NCBI GenBank assembly: GCA_900618795.1
Contig: UYJD01000002.1
Location: 1,814,908 to 1,878,907, forward strand
From: Cyanodermella asteris
Taxonomy: Eukaryota > Ascomycota > Lecanoromycetes > Ostropales > Stictidaceae
Length of the DNA stretch: 64,000 bases
Direction of reading: 5' to 3'
The notes below the pieces were generated by a model. That model had not been told where the DNA came from. It worked only from the letters and a program-made list of their open reading frames with translations, and ran no database searches. Position 1 is the first letter of the stretch. Each line of letters starts with the position of its first letter. This document shows, in pieces, positions 11,378 to 23,309 of the stretch. The translations under genes were made by a program, and so were the position numbers.

Positions 11378-12562
11378 ATGGCCTCCCCGCAGACACGGTT
11401 CCCAACAATGTCTCCAATCATGGACCTGCCCTACGAGATGCTGCTCCAAATTTGGCGAATCAGTGGCAACCCCAGCTTCATATTCGCCTGTCCCAAATTT
11501 CACGGTCTCGTCAGCTCCCGCGAGGTCAGACTCACACTGATCGAGCGATGTTGCAGGGACAAGAGTTTGGGCACGAGACGAAAACGTGTGGCCGTCGACA
11601 ACATGCGCATGCTTCTGCGCGAGGACTGGCTGTCGATGTGGTGGTTAATGGAGGCAGCCATGTCGTGGCTCCGACGCAAGGTGACCAAGCTGATCCAGGG
11701 AAGGCGTATCCCGTACATTGGGAGCCGCTGCATCACGACCGATGCTCACATGGCGAGCCTTCTCGACGAGATTTTGGCGTTCTTGCAGCTGCACCGGAAC
11801 CGCTGCCAGAACAGTTTCAATGACACGGTTCCGAACCGAGTGGACAGCAAGTACTGGGACATCCCGTACGCTTATGGGCTACGGGCCCAGATCAACGTGA
11901 GGCTTGAATGGCCGCCCGTGTTGATCATCACGGGGTTCAAGTATCATTTCAACTGGAAGCAGGGCGTCCAGACGACGTCGACTGACATCTACACGTTCGT
12001 GCGACCAGTCGACTGGCGCATCTTCTCGCCCAGGATGTTGAGCGGGCCCTGGACTCAAAATGACGGCGACATTCTGGCTTTTTTCCTCCCGTCAGTCAGG
12101 ACAAAAGCCTCACCTCGTGTGGGGTTGAAGCCACCGAAGGCGCAGCTTGCCAGTTTGGAGAGCGGAATCACCAGAGCGATCGTCACCGGGCACGCACCGG
12201 CTATCATGACCTTGACGAACGCAATCGGGTGCTGGGGCATGAGCCTCTTAATGCGCGCGAGGATTGTTGACACCTGGGCACCACCTCCCACGGGCTCCGA
12301 ATTTGTGACGAATAAAGCGGTCGACCGGACGGAATGGCGAGCCGCAAGGCTTCCGCCATGCATAATTTATGCGTCAGCGGCGGTTGTTGGCCCGACAGTG
12401 CGCCAACATATCCCTGAGGCCCGCAGGATGTTGACTGCAGTCGAGGCGTGGACGCCGGTAATCGAGCAACAGGGTTCAGAAGATGCTCGTGTGCAGCATC
12501 GTCTTCTTTGCGACCTTCTTGGAGGCATCATTTCGGGGCGGATAGCCCATAGAGCAAGATAG
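11378..12562 (+). CDS. F-box-like orphan protein
   Basis: Single-exon frame of 394 aa from ATG 11378 (a second Met ten codons later, at 11408, is equally possible). The N-terminus reads MDLPYEMLLQIW, then a run FIFACPKFHGLVSSREVRLT, which resembles the degenerate F-box heads of many Dothideomycete orphan proteins (LP-E-L--I). The remainder has no leucine-rich or WD repeats and no catalytic signature I recognise. If the F-box is real, it could link an unknown target to an SCF ubiquitin ligase. The gene converges on Enp2, with about 150 nt between the stops. Coding status is likely from the length and lack of introns; function is unknown. Confidence 0.65.
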   Translation: MASPQTRFPTMSPIMDLPYEMLLQIWRISGNPSFIFACPKFHGLVSSREVRLTLIERCCRDKSLGTRRKRVAVDNMRMLLREDWLSMWWLMEAAMSWLRRKVTKLIQGRRIPYIGSRCITTDAHMASLLDEILAFLQLHRNRCQNSFNDTVPNRVDSKYWDIPYAYGLRAQINVRLEWPPVLIITGFKYHFNWKQGVQTTSTDIYTFVRPVDWRIFSPRMLSGPWTQNDGDILAFFLPSVRTKASPRVGLKPPKAQLASLESGITRAIVTGHAPAIMTLTNAIGCWGMSLLMRARIVDTWAPPPTGSEFVTNKAVDRTEWRAARLPPCIIYASAAVVGPTVRQHIPEARRMLTAVEAWTPVIEQQGSEDARVQHRLLCDLLGGIISGRIAHRAR

Positions 12563-12710
12563 ATGAATGCGAGTAATAGAACAGTCACCTCGGTGGCGTC
12601 GAATGTTCGTTTGAACCTGACCATTCACTGTTCTCGTAGAAGAAAAAGCCCCAGATGAAGCTGAATGTCCGTGAACGCCGTCGCTATGTCGTAAAGATTC
12701 AATTAACACT

Positions 12711-14873
12711 TCACATATTCCGAAACACGTTATTGCTCGCGCTCCTCCTATCCTTTTTGTCGACCCGCGGTTGTCTCGTTGAAGTGTCTTCCTGCTGTTT
12801 TCTCCTTCTCCCCGCAGGCATGAATGTGACTTCCTTCTCACCAACAGCCGCGCCAGAACGATTCCTAGCTTCTCGTGTGCCAATCTTTCTCGACCCAAAG
12901 GTTCGGTCCGCCACCGGACGCGCCGATGATTTGACCTGCATCTTGGGTCCGTCTGACTTGAATCGTCTGTGGTATGTACCGGTAGAGATACGACCGTCGC
13001 TCTTCGTCTTCGCGGGCTGCGACTGCTCTTCTTCTGAAGAGGACTCATCCTCGTCGCTCGAGTGTTTGACTTCATCAATCGCTTCTTGCTCGACTGCGGT
13101 GAGACCACGCGGTCGGTCTTGAGCAGCAGCCGGAGGGTTCGGATTATGCGCCTTGTATGCAGGATCGTTCTCATCCACATTGAACGCTTCATCCGTGAAC
13201 AGCCCAGCGAAACGATCATCGTTGAGGATCGTCCCTGCTGGCTTCTTGGCCTTCGTCACCTCCTCTCCATCAACTTCCATTTCTGTCGGAAGCGTCTCGG
13301 CCTCCGTATCTCGCTCCTTCTGGCGATCTTCGCGTCTTTGCCGTTTCTCTTCCTGCTCCGCGAGTTTCTCGGCAAGCTTCTTGTTTACCTTGACTTTGAT
13401 ATTCTTGTTACCACGTATCCTGCTGTCCCGTTCCTTCTCGATTCGCTGCTGCACACGCTTCGCTCGCTGTTCCTCCCAAATCGTGGGGTCAGCAACGGCT
13501 CTTGCCTGCTCGTAAAGCTTCTGTGCTACGAAGAAACCGTGCATATAAGGCCGCAACATGTTGCTAGTTCCGATAAGATGAGCCATACTGAGGGCCTCGA
13601 GCTGTGGCATCGTCAAAAATTTGTAGTTGTCGTACACCTCTCCCGCACGTTGTGTGTTGTACGCGTCTGGATCGTCGGGGTCCTCGGCCATCTCCTCGAC
13701 CAGGTTGTCCAAGAATGGACACCACTTTGGTGCGGGTCCAAGCTGAGGAATGAAGAACGAGTGCTGTTGCCGGCCTTCGTTTGCGGTGAGGAGCATACCG
13801 CTGTCCTTACACCATGCCACATGGTTCAGGTCAACGGCAGGTTCTATGGACGTCCAAGGTCCCTCTTTTCGCTCATCCCAGATCTTAATCATACGCTTGT
13901 CGGCCGACAGTAGCTTGGGTTCTGACATGCGCCCCTCAGACTCTGTCGACGGTGTTAAGTGTATCAGAGTGTGAACAGGCACACCGTAGCCCTGATCTCG
14001 CTTCATCAAAGGTCTCGGGGATCGCAAATCGAATGTCTGAACAAGGCCGCTCGATGAGCCCGTCGCAATAGTAAGACCAGAGTGGTGGAAGTCGAGTGCC
14101 GTAATCTCTTGTCTGCCTTCCACGAAATCGTGCTGACCCACAGCGGCCAAGATCCCTGCTCTTCTTCGCGATCGCGGGTCCCAGAACTCGACTGTGCCCG
14201 CCGATGTGCCGAACGCATGCAAGTTGTGACTCTCTTCCGCAATCGCTGCAGCGTTTACGCTGCCAACCCCGACACTTCCTTGTAAAGCGCCAGCTCCTGG
14301 TCCGTCCAGCTCATCGCCGCCCACTTCTAGCTCATACGGCCGCATGAACCTTCCAAGCTCCAGATTCAACCTATATACCTCGCCCAAACCATTCCCATTG
14401 ACTCCAACAGCCGGAACCAACGCCTCTGCTGACCGCCTATCATATTGCAAATCCCGACCGTACCTCGGAATTCTCGTCTTATAATGGCACCCCAACGGCG
14501 TATGAAACTCGATCGTTCGATCAGCCTGAAGGTGTACCTGTTTCGTATAATCCGTAGAAAGCAACTGGAACGTCGTGTTCAAAGAGTCTGTATGGTGTTC
14601 GTATGAGAGGGAGAGATGCGGTAGGTAATGGACGTGGTATTGCGGTTTGTACGTTCCGGTGCTGACTACCCAATTACCGTCCTCACTTGTCCGGATGCAC
14701 TGGCTGGCTTCTTCAAAGTGGAAGTCTTGCAGCAATTCGAGGCGATTGGCGAACTCGGGATCGTTTTTGAGGCTGCGCTTTCGCTTGCGGGCGAGCCATT
14801 CCGGCAGTGGGCGGCCTGTGTTGGAGCCGGAGATGGTGTACACCGGCACCGTGTCGACATTGGTGACCTTCAT
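12711..14873 (-). CDS. ENP2: Ribosome biogenesis protein Enp2/NOL10
   Basis: One uninterrupted frame of 720 aa. It opens with the family start MKVTNVDTVPVYTISG and the RKRSLKNDPEFANRLELLQD stretch, followed by a WD-type beta-propeller (TIEFHTPLGCHYKTRIPRYG; ITALDFHHSGLTIATGSSSG; LLSADKRMIKIWDE). After about residue 440 comes a basic coiled-coil rich region, then the NUC153 motif DDRFAGLFTDEAFNVDENDP near residue 575 and a Lys/Arg-rich tail. Enp2 is a nucleolar component of the small-subunit processome, needed for 18S rRNA maturation. Length and domain order match yeast and human proteins. Start is the first Met and agrees with the family. Confidence 0.95.
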   Translation of the reverse strand: MKVTNVDTVPVYTISGSNTGRPLPEWLARKRKRSLKNDPEFANRLELLQDFHFEEASQCIRTSEDGNWVVSTGTYKPQYHVHYLPHLSLSYEHHTDSLNTTFQLLSTDYTKQVHLQADRTIEFHTPLGCHYKTRIPRYGRDLQYDRRSAEALVPAVGVNGNGLGEVYRLNLELGRFMRPYELEVGGDELDGPGAGALQGSVGVGSVNAAAIAEESHNLHAFGTSAGTVEFWDPRSRRRAGILAAVGQHDFVEGRQEITALDFHHSGLTIATGSSSGLVQTFDLRSPRPLMKRDQGYGVPVHTLIHLTPSTESEGRMSEPKLLSADKRMIKIWDERKEGPWTSIEPAVDLNHVAWCKDSGMLLTANEGRQQHSFFIPQLGPAPKWCPFLDNLVEEMAEDPDDPDAYNTQRAGEVYDNYKFLTMPQLEALSMAHLIGTSNMLRPYMHGFFVAQKLYEQARAVADPTIWEEQRAKRVQQRIEKERDSRIRGNKNIKVKVNKKLAEKLAEQEEKRQRREDRQKERDTEAETLPTEMEVDGEEVTKAKKPAGTILNDDRFAGLFTDEAFNVDENDPAYKAHNPNPPAAAQDRPRGLTAVEQEAIDEVKHSSDEDESSSEEEQSQPAKTKSDGRISTGTYHRRFKSDGPKMQVKSSARPVADRTFGSRKIGTREARNRSGAAVGEKEVTFMPAGRRRKQQEDTSTRQPRVDKKDRRSASNNVFRNM

Positions 14874-15382
14874 AAGTGCTGCCCGTGCTCACTGCTCACG
14901 AACAGCTCCAGACAGCTGCGATGCAAGAAATGTGGTACTGCAGCGAAAATGCGCCTCGCTCGAACTCCGCCGAACAAAAAGTTGCCGCAGCCGGGGGTCT
15001 ACTCCGAGGCGAGCTGCAGACCGTTGAAGCTTGAAAGCGGTCAGTGCGCACGAGCGTTGAACCCAGAACACGTGAGAGACATTTGTTACGCTTTGATGCA
15101 CGACTGGGGTTCGCCATCTTCGAGACCAGATGCCAACAGTTCTACAATGAAGACTCTTCACCGGGGGGGGGGNNNNNNNNNNNNNNNNNNNNNNNNNAAA
15201 TTCTATGCTTATGACAAAAGCTTGAGTTTTGAACAGACTGTTCGAACGATAGAAATGATTAAGAATACAGCGGAGCCGTACCATCATCAAAGTCATCTTC
15301 ACTTCCACTCTGTCATTCCACGCTGGTTCTGAATACTCAAGTTGGCCCACCGTCCACTTCTTTCCTGCGGCGTCAGAGGCAT
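14874..15382. other. Intergenic region with assembly gap
   Basis: Separates ENP2 from the calpain-like gene. It is promoter or leader for ENP2 and contains a 25-N gap (15173-15197) preceded by nine G. No gene seen. Confidence 0.7.
15173..15197. other. Assembly gap (25 N)
   Basis: Exactly 25 N following a run of nine G. The true gap length is unknown; the second gap in the window has the same length and the same homopolymer context. Confidence 0.99.
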
Positions 15383-18300
15383 CTAACGCACACGCCTGGT
15401 AGTCATGCCGATTTTGGCGAAGCTGTCCCGCTGGTCCAACGGCGGCCTCTCCCCGTCAATACTGGCCTTTGCGATTTCTGCCTGGCTTGTCACGCTCTTG
15501 TCGCCACTCACGCCCTTGCTGATGTCATCCACGTCAAGAGGCTCCTCGCCGGCCTTCTCCTCACGCTCTTTCGTTGTTTTGGGTCTGATGACCCGGACCA
15601 CGACTTCATTCTTGGAGAACACACGCAGTCCCACGACACAGACGGCGTTCCAGGGGTCGTCGGCAATAGGGCGGTTGTCGTCATCTTCTGCGATCGACTC
15701 CTCGTCGGAAGAGCTGTCGTCGGAGCTGTAGTCGATAGAGTCGAGCTTGCTGTCGATCGAGGTAGCCCAGGAAAGCACTGAGGCATTGTCGGAAACAGAG
15801 GAAACGCTACCAGCTTCTCCGGCCTGTCCCGAGACAGGGACGGCAAGGGATCCAGGAGCTGCAAGGGCCTCAAAGACTGCGGGCGGAATAGGTGCTTCGG
15901 GTGCTGTGGGTGCTTCGGGAGCCACAGGCGGTGCAGATGCTTCGACCTTATCGCCGCCCTGCTCAGAAGAGTTCTTAGACGACGAGCCAGATGTGCTAGG
16001 CGTGGCAAAAGCCTCGGATCCTGACGAATCATCAGCTGACTTGGATGTAGTGGTGACGACGGTGACGCCGCTGGCAGCAGCCTTAGCCTGGGCCATGATG
16101 GCCTGAGCTTGCTCCATAAGCTCCTTCACTTTGGCTTCAGCTTCTGCGAGAACTCCTGATGGCTTTTCTTTGGTCTCGGCAGCTGGCACTTCAGCCGGCT
16201 TGGTCGACTCCGAGGTTGTAACAATCTTGACATCCTCGCTCTTAGCCTTCTCATCGGCTGCAGCTTTGGCAGCAGGCTCAACAGCCTTAACGTCCTCGCG
16301 CTCAGCCTTCTCATCGGCTGTCGCCTGAGCATCAGCTCCGTCCGACTTGACGTCCTTGTCAACATCCATCTTGTCAGTCTTCTCAGCAGCGTCGGCCTCT
16401 GAAGCCGGCGCTTCAGCCTTTGCCTTCTCCTTCTCGGCCTTCTCAAGCTCACGCTCTGCCTTCTTCGCCTCTCTTTTCTTGTCTTTATGCCTCTTTTGCC
16501 GCTCTTTCTCACGCCGCTCGCGCTCATATTGTCGCATTTTCTTCTCCCATTCCGCCCACTTCTCATCTCGCTTTGCCTTCTTGGCCTTTCTTTTTGCCTC
16601 GGCCTTTTCTGCCTTCTCCTTTGCCAGCCTCGCGGCCTTGTCTTCGGGGCTTTCATAAGGTATCCCCTTGGCATGTGCCAAATCGTAGGCAAGTCCGACG
16701 GTGAGGAGTTTTCCTCGCTTCTCAAGGAAGGTCTCCCGAAGGACATGCTCTGGACTCTTCTCATCCTCATAGCGCTCGGCTAGGATTTTCATGAGAATGG
16801 TATATGTACCGGGCTGAAGGTCAAGTTCGACATTGCAGGAGCGGTTCATGAAGTACGTCTCGTTGCTGCGAACAATGTAGCCTTCCTCGGCGTTATTCTC
16901 AATGCGAAACTGTAGCTCGAATCGATATTGACCTTCGAGGTCTTTGAAGTAGCGACCATCGAGTTGAGACAGAACGAAGACACAATGGCCAGCATTCTTG
17001 ATATCGACCTCGAACTTCGTTGTGTTGTACTCTGCCGACCAGGGAACGTCCACAGAGACCCATTGATGGGAGACTTTCCAGTCGTTACCATTGAATAGAC
17101 GCGTACGGTCAAAGTTCGAGAACTTGCGCAAGAGGTCCTCGTATGACATCCAGAAAACACCATCATCGCCAAACTTGTGGTTCAGGCGGGTCATCCACTC
17201 TGGTGTCCATTCCGCGGAGCCATCAGACCAGGCGCCCTTCCACTCGGACTGACCCCAAGGGTTTCGTAGTTTCAACAATCTGAGACCCTCGATCTCTTTC
17301 GCTTCCATGATACTGTAGGCATGCATTGAATATAGGCCTTTCCGATCGGTCATGTAAGATCCACCGAGAAAGTCGTCGGACCAACCAGTGGCACAGCTGA
17401 AAAGAAATTCCTGGTTGACTTGCAAAAGCTCCTTCCAGAAGACATCCTTGTCGAGAATGTCCGATGTCCACATTTCAGTTGTAACACCTCCAGTCAGATC
17501 TTCTATGGCTTCGCCGGTGTAACCGCCATTGATAGATCTGTAGTCGCCGTGGATCTTGGCGTAAGCTTTCTCGATCAGAGGAAGCCAAGTCTCGTTCTCC
17601 GATGCGCACTGAGCGAAGTACAAAGCCTTGGATCCGGTTTGGAAGATGCGTTTGTAGTCTGCCTCGTTCGCGGCGCCATTGAGCTGGTTGACGGCCCACT
17701 TTTCATGTATGCTCTCGTCCCAATCAGCGGTGATGAGGTACAGGCGGTCATCGATGACTGTGTGCGTCCATTCTCCGTCCCGGTAGAAGACGAAGCCGTA
17801 CACGCCCACGACCGTGTCCATATGCACGCAAACCGACTTGATCCAGTCCGCACGGTGCACACAGGCTGAAAGTCCCGAGAGAAACCAGCAGTCGCCATCA
17901 CGCCCTTGCCTGATGTCCGTAGGTGACGCGCCATCGACGTAGAATTGGGGCTTCTCGAAGATCTCACCCACTCGTTTGACACTTTTGGGTTCGAAGGGCT
18001 GGTTGCGTCCAGGTCCAAGAAGCGTCTCGAGGCAATTCTGTTGTCTCCACTTCAGGTCGAACTCCATGTCAAAGTGGATATCCCTGTACCTCCTGTTCAC
18101 GCGCCTGCACTCTTTTGATATCTTGTCCACTGTGGCATAGCATTCCTTGCGTGCACGTTCGTAGCCGGCCTTAACGGGCTCGCTTTGGATAGGCCCGTGG
18201 GGCTCCTGCTTGGCCTTTTGCACGGCATGCTGGTTCTGAGGGAGAATGGCCGTTACTTTGCCAGGAAACTTGGTCGCGTATGCAGCCCAAAAATCGTCAA

Positions 18301-18415
18301 TGTTCTTCTGGGGAGCCTATAGCGTTTTAGCGTGAATGCACGAGACGCCCACCTCGTCGTCGCTCACCTGTTTCCTGTTCTTGACATTCGGAGGTGGGCC
18401 CTCGCTATCAGCCAT
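15383..18415 (-). CDS. Calpain-like cysteine protease with charged coiled tail
   Basis: Two exons, 18415-18368 and 18316-15383, with a 51-nt GT-AG intron; 993 aa from MADSEGPPPNVKNRK. Residues about 145-420 are a calpain catalytic core: QGRDGDCWFLSGL (Cys 159), GLYSMHAYSI (His 348) and LRNPWGQSEWKG (Asn 368), so the triad is complete. Residues about 430-535 resemble the calpain C2-like/D-III domain. Residues 573-652 are Lys/Glu/Arg-rich coiled coil, followed by Ala/Ser/Pro-rich low-complexity sequence and an acidic patch near residues 895-915. There is no MIT domain, so it is not the pH-pathway calpain PalB/Rim13. Calpains are intracellular, usually calcium-dependent regulatory proteases; the target here is unknown. 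Confidence 0.9.
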
Positions 18416-19809
18416 GGTGTACTGCTGCTGGACTAGTCAAAGTGATCCACCGAGGTGCAATGATGATGCGATTCTAGGCGTCGATGGAGATATAGCTGTA
18501 GGTCAGGACTTTCAAAGGATATATAATAACGACACAACGAAAGGGATCATACGATCCTGAGAACTGAATCCCAGGGCGATTGGGCCGCGTCGGGTACGAA
18601 GGTCAGGAAGTCGTCGACGAGATCTGGAGGGGAAATCGACGCAGTGACACACGGGCAAGAGCGACGGAAGCACACAGCAGCGGAAGGAATTATACGCCTG
18701 AGGCGGAATGGAGAGGCAATATGGGGCAATGGGAACTTATCAGGCACGAGAGTGGTGCATGGGTTCCTAGGTAGTCCGAAGCCATTGCAACTCAGCTCAG
18801 CCTTGTCCGCGTCGCCAGCAGCAGGCTATTTGGTTGGCAGAGGCGGTCATGGACTCAGGGAGGTGGACTGGTTGCGGCGACGCTTATGTGTGTGCTGTGC
18901 CGCCCGAACTCTTAGAGTTTCGGTGGTTAGCGCTTGTGGGTCCCTAAGCGACGACTAGTGGTGACAGGGAGGCATGAAGCTGTTGTAGGCCGGGGTCTTC
19001 AGGAGGCCTCGATTGCTGACAGACGGGCTAAGGTTGCAGACGGCAGCGCTCGAGCTCCTCCAAGGGGCCACGCCGGCTGTGAAAGTCGATAGGCAAGCCA
19101 GTCAAAAAGTACAAAATGTGTAGAGAGCTGGAAACGCGGCTTGGCGCTGACACGCCACCGCCCATGATCACAGAAGTCTGAGATCCACCTGGCACAAGGC
19201 TGATGAGGTGTCCGTCCATGTTTGGTCACAAAGGCGCCCGTCCAGGCAAATGCCGGGTCTGGTGAAACACATTTATTAGTATTGGGTGCCTGGACAGAAG
19301 CGCATCGCAGACAGCGAGAAGAGTACGAGTATGCACGTCCCTGAACTGGACCATTTACACTAGCTTCCGGGTGCTCGTTTAGCACGAAAGCTGCATGTTT
19401 CAGCTCGCGTGGTCCAGGACAAAGTCTCCGTTTATGGATATGACCCCCGTCTGCTCCACCTACCTCAAGGTGATCATGTTTTGGGCGCCCGAGAAGCCTT
19501 TCTAGTTGTGTTGTTTTGGTGGTAATGTCTCCAAAAGCAAGATACCTTGCTAACAGTGTTCAGATGTACGCTCACAATATCGAAATCAAGTCAAAAGCCC
19601 AAAACACCGTCCACTGCCGCTCATCCTGCGTCAGCACCTGCCCCGACGCCATTCGTTGTTCGTTTGAAACCCTTCACAGTAGCCTGATTCCAACCGTGCC
19701 TTCAAAGACTGCCCAGCCGATCCGACCCAACCCATTCCGTGACCCCTTACGACGCCATATTTGCATGCAACGTATCCATAACCGTAAAGCGCAAACCACT
19801 AGCGTTCGA
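18416..19809. other. 1.4-kb intergenic, no gene seen
   Basis: Promoter of the calpain-like gene at the left (an AT-rich gatatataataacgac stretch near 18519) and 3' flank of CDK1 at the right. Short frames only. Confidence 0.6.
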
Positions 19810-20898
19810 CTAGGCGAAGCTGCCATTGGGAAGTCGTGCGGTTTTTCCAGAATGATGGCCCGCACCTAGCCCGAAGTATGGATGCGTGCATGCCTGCTTG
19901 GCCGAAATACGTCCAGCAGGGTCGTAGACAAGTAACGCGTCGAGGAGATCCAGTCCGTCATGATCGAGATCCTTGACAAGGGGCTGCCCTGAGCTCCTGT
20001 TCCATCTAGGAAAGGACATCTTGAAGTCAGGAAACGAAGTCACACCTGGCCAAGTCGCTTCGTCTGGTGTGCCTAGTACACGGAAAATCTTGAAGATTTC
20101 GTCAATCTCGGAATCACCAGGAAATAGAGGCTTGCGAGTGCACATCTCCGCGAAGATGCAGCCAACCGACCACATATCAACACCGGTCGAATATTGTCGG
20201 CCTCCAAGCAGAATTTCGGGGGCGCGGTACCACAAAGTGACGACCTGTGATATGTTAGCTTGATGGTGGCATGGCTATATGATCTGCTAACCTCATGTGT
20301 GTATGTGCGGAGGGGAACACCAAATGCACGGGCCAGACCAAAATCCGCCAGCTTCAAATTGCCATCGCAATCGATCAACAAATTCTGCGGCTTGAGGTCT
20401 CGGTGCAGTACCCTATGGGCGTGGCAGTAGCGGATCCCTTCGATCAACTGCGCCATGAACTTCTTGACAACGTGTGGTCCCATTCCAAGCTGAGCGACGA
20501 CGCTGTTCTCACCCAGCGACTTGCCACGCCCTCCCTGGCTGACAGGCAGCGCCTCCATGTATTTCTTCAGGTCGAGATCGAGGAACTCGAAGACGAGGTA
20601 GAGCTTACTGCCATCAACGTGGACAATATTTAGCAGACGAACGATATTGGGGTCTTGCATCTCCTTGAGCAGGGAAATCTCTCGAATTGCCGTCGAGGGA
20701 ACGCCCTCATCTTCAGCTTCCAGGCGAATCTTCTTGAGTGCGACGATCTTGCCTTGGTTGGTGAGATCCTGGGCTTTGTAGACGACTCCGTATGTTCCTA
20801 GTTGACAGCGTCAGCTTCCGGCTCTCCAGGGAGGGCTCGCTAGCTGAATACTTACCCTCACCGATTTTCTCTATCTTTCGGTAATTGTCGATCGACAT
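19810..20898 (-). CDS. CDC2: Cyclin-dependent kinase Cdk1 (Cdc2/Cdc28/NimX)
   Basis: Three exons: 20898-20856, 20797-20292 and 20244-19810, with introns of 58 and 47 nt; 327 aa. It starts [15 protein letters not shown], with the glycine loop [11 protein letters not shown] (inhibitory Thr16/Tyr17 site), PSTAIRE at 48-54, the fungal-type insert [25 protein letters not shown] and the T-loop [14 protein letters not shown], whose Thr181 is the expected activating site. The exon 2/3 join falls inside the T-loop. All kinase residues are present. It is the master cell-cycle kinase acting with B-type cyclins. The short basic tail after about residue 310 is usual for filamentous fungi. It shares a 652-nt divergent upstream region with the ALKBH1-like gene. 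Confidence 0.97.
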
Positions 20899-21550
20899 CG
20901 CTGCGGTGCTGAGCGCTCACAATGCTGGGCAGTCGTCTGGTAATCGCGTTCGGTGCTTTTTTGGGGGGACGCTGAGATAGATTGTGATGGGCTATATGTC
21001 GCGCAGTGTCCGAGCCGGTCACCTATGAGTGAGTCTGTGGCAACGAGCGGGCGGCCAAACGATGAATGCAGTACGTGTCACAGCTCGTTGTGGATGTCCT
21101 CGGGTGAAGAACTGCCAGTGAAGGGCTCTACCTGTTGGTTAGTACCGCGTATGTGCTCGCCTGAAGAAGCTTAAGCGGGCAGCCAAAAGCGTCCCAAAGG
21201 TAAACACAGCACCCGCCGCCGCCGCCGACCCGCGTTGACGGACTTAGCCGGGGCCAGCTGAGCCGCTGCTTCCTGTGTCGAGTTCGACCATGCTGCCCAT
21301 AAGTATGAAATCGAACAAGATCTAAGAATGTGTTGAACATCAGTGAGAAAGGGTCTCGATGCTTTGGACTGACTCGGTGCATTGATCGCGGAACGCCGCT
21401 TGCCTGGCGTTAGACGTTCCAAGTCTCACAAACATACATACCTTGCTTTGCAAACTTGTTCCGGCTGCTTTATCTGGTTGTGCCGCAGCTTATATCTTTT
21501 TCTGTTCAATCATTCATCGCGCCGGAAAAGTCTACATTTATGTTCTTATC
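20899..21550. other. Divergent promoter region
   Basis: Shared upstream region of CDK1 (minus strand) and the ALKBH1-like gene (plus strand). No gene seen. Confidence 0.7.
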
Positions 21551-22781
21551 ATGGCGGGACTCGACCCTCATGCCAGGCCACCAGCCCACCTCAACTCGCT
21601 CTACAAGAAATATCAGAAGAGTTCTCAACGTGATTTGGCCCGCGATGCTGACCTCGTGGATCTGTCAGAATCATGTCATGGCAGCGTCCGCCCACTTCAC
21701 CAGATAAGCACCGCTCTGCTGACGGACATTCTCAATCTGCCAGCTGATTGGCCGGGGCGTCATCGAGCTGTTCAGGTATACGAATTTGAAGCCCTCCCAG
21801 GTAAGAGGTATTTGAGAATCCGACAACTACCTCATCTGATGCGTATTGAAAGGTTTGCAAATAATTCCTGGCCTGCTGGACAGCGTAGCACAGCGAGAGC
21901 TGTTAGACAGGGTGCTCCATCGTGACATGGCAGACAGGCGGCACAAGAACAATGTTGGACTACACTATCACCTCCCATATGAGGCCTGTGGTCAGCTGTC
22001 GCATCCTGAACAGGCAGCTCGTGAGGGTAGTGATGAGCCGAGCGACAAGGTCACCTCGTTTTTCACATGTCCCCCTACGTCGGACGTGGTTATTCGAGCT
22101 ATCGATCCCCAAGTACACCGCGACCTGACGATCAGCCAGTTCCTGAACAGGAAGCTGCGTTGGTTCACGTTAGGTGGACAATATGTGAGCCCGGCCTGAT
22201 GATGCTATCGGCACCAAGCAGCGGCGATTATAGGACGCAATGCTGACGCTACTTGCAAGGATTGGACGCGGAAAGTTTATCCCACCGCACACGACGACCC
22301 GTCGTTTCCAAGCGACATCGCTGCCGCCGTCAATGCTCTGTTTCCTGACGTTCGTCCCGAGGCTGCGATATGCAACCTCTACACGCTGAGCGACACTCTC
22401 AGTCTGCATCGCGACGTTTCCGAGGAAGCTGATGCCGGCCTGGTCAGCATCAGCTTCGGCTGCGAGGCCATTTTCGTCGTCGGTGCGCAGACGAATGAAG
22501 CAGGTGCCGCAGCGGCGGTTATGCGACTTCGCTCGGGCGATGCCATATACATGTCTGGAACAGCGCGATACGCCTGGCATGGAGTACCGCAGGTCATACG
22601 CGACACTTGCCCTGTCGAGCTTGCATCATGGCCCGATTGCAGTCCGCGAAAGGAAGGTCCGTCTGCTGCAGCTTTCGAGCAGTGGAAGAATTGGCTGGCT
22701 CGCAAACGAATCAACCTCAACGTCCGCCAGATGCGGGCACAGCAGGCGGACGCAAAGGCCTGTGGACTCAGATCGACATAG
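21551..22781 (+). CDS. AlkB-family Fe(II)/2-oxoglutarate dioxygenase, ALKBH1 type
   Basis: Three exons, 21551-21800, 21853-22184 and 22260-22781, introns of 52 and 75 nt, 367 aa. The dioxygenase core is complete: LRWFTLGGQYDWTRKVYP before the core, AICNLYTLSDTLSLHRDVSE (His 244, Asp 246), LVSISFGCEAIFVVG, SGDAIYMSG, YAWHGVPQV (His 301) and KRINLNVRQ (Arg 344 and Arg 350 for 2-oxoglutarate). NVRQ and the W-T-LG-QYDW element fit ALKBH1 and its fungal Abh1 kin and not ALKBH2/3. ALKBH1 enzymes act on methylated tRNA and, disputedly, DNA. The frame is open upstream of ATG 21551 but without another ATG, so the start is clear. No obvious mitochondrial leader. Confidence 0.92.
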
Positions 22782-23309
22782 AGCCTGCTCAAGCAGGTCG
22801 CAATCCGAAAGAATGCAATGCACGCGCAGGCTTGGGTCCCGACTGCCGGTCGCCCTACGATATGCGGAAGGTGGTCTTGATCCGCCGTGAAAATGGATCT
22901 TCTCTGTTTTGTTTTGTTTCGTGTGTAGGCAAGGTAGGTATGTATGCGGGGCATCAGAGACTGGTCTACCCATCCTTGCAACTCCAACCCACCAATCCAA
23001 CGCACACGCCACCGCCATGCCATACGCCAGCCGTCAGCTTCTTCGATCCTGGACCGTGCTCCAGATCCATCTTACGTCGGTCGCCTGTACGCATGCCGTT
23101 CAGTCCATAGCCCATGATCGCCCTTCGGCTTGGGCCTGACGCAAACGACTATGCCTGCCGCAATAGGCTTTTGTGATAAGATGTATTGTGGATTCTGCTC
23201 CTTACCGCCACCAAGCCAGCAGCTTCATATGCGGCTGCATCTTCCTCCTCTCCCATAGCTCGCCGCTGTCACGACCATTCTTCAGACTGATCGTACCGAA
23301 CCCACTGTC
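22782..23309. other. Intergenic, no gene seen
   Basis: 3' flank of the ALKBH1-like gene and promoter of the amidase gene. Short frames only. Confidence 0.7.

Noticed and set aside
15383-18415. PalB/Rim13 calpain of the pH signalling pathway
   Set aside because: No MIT domain at the N-terminus and no PalB-type C-terminal domains; instead a charged coiled coil.
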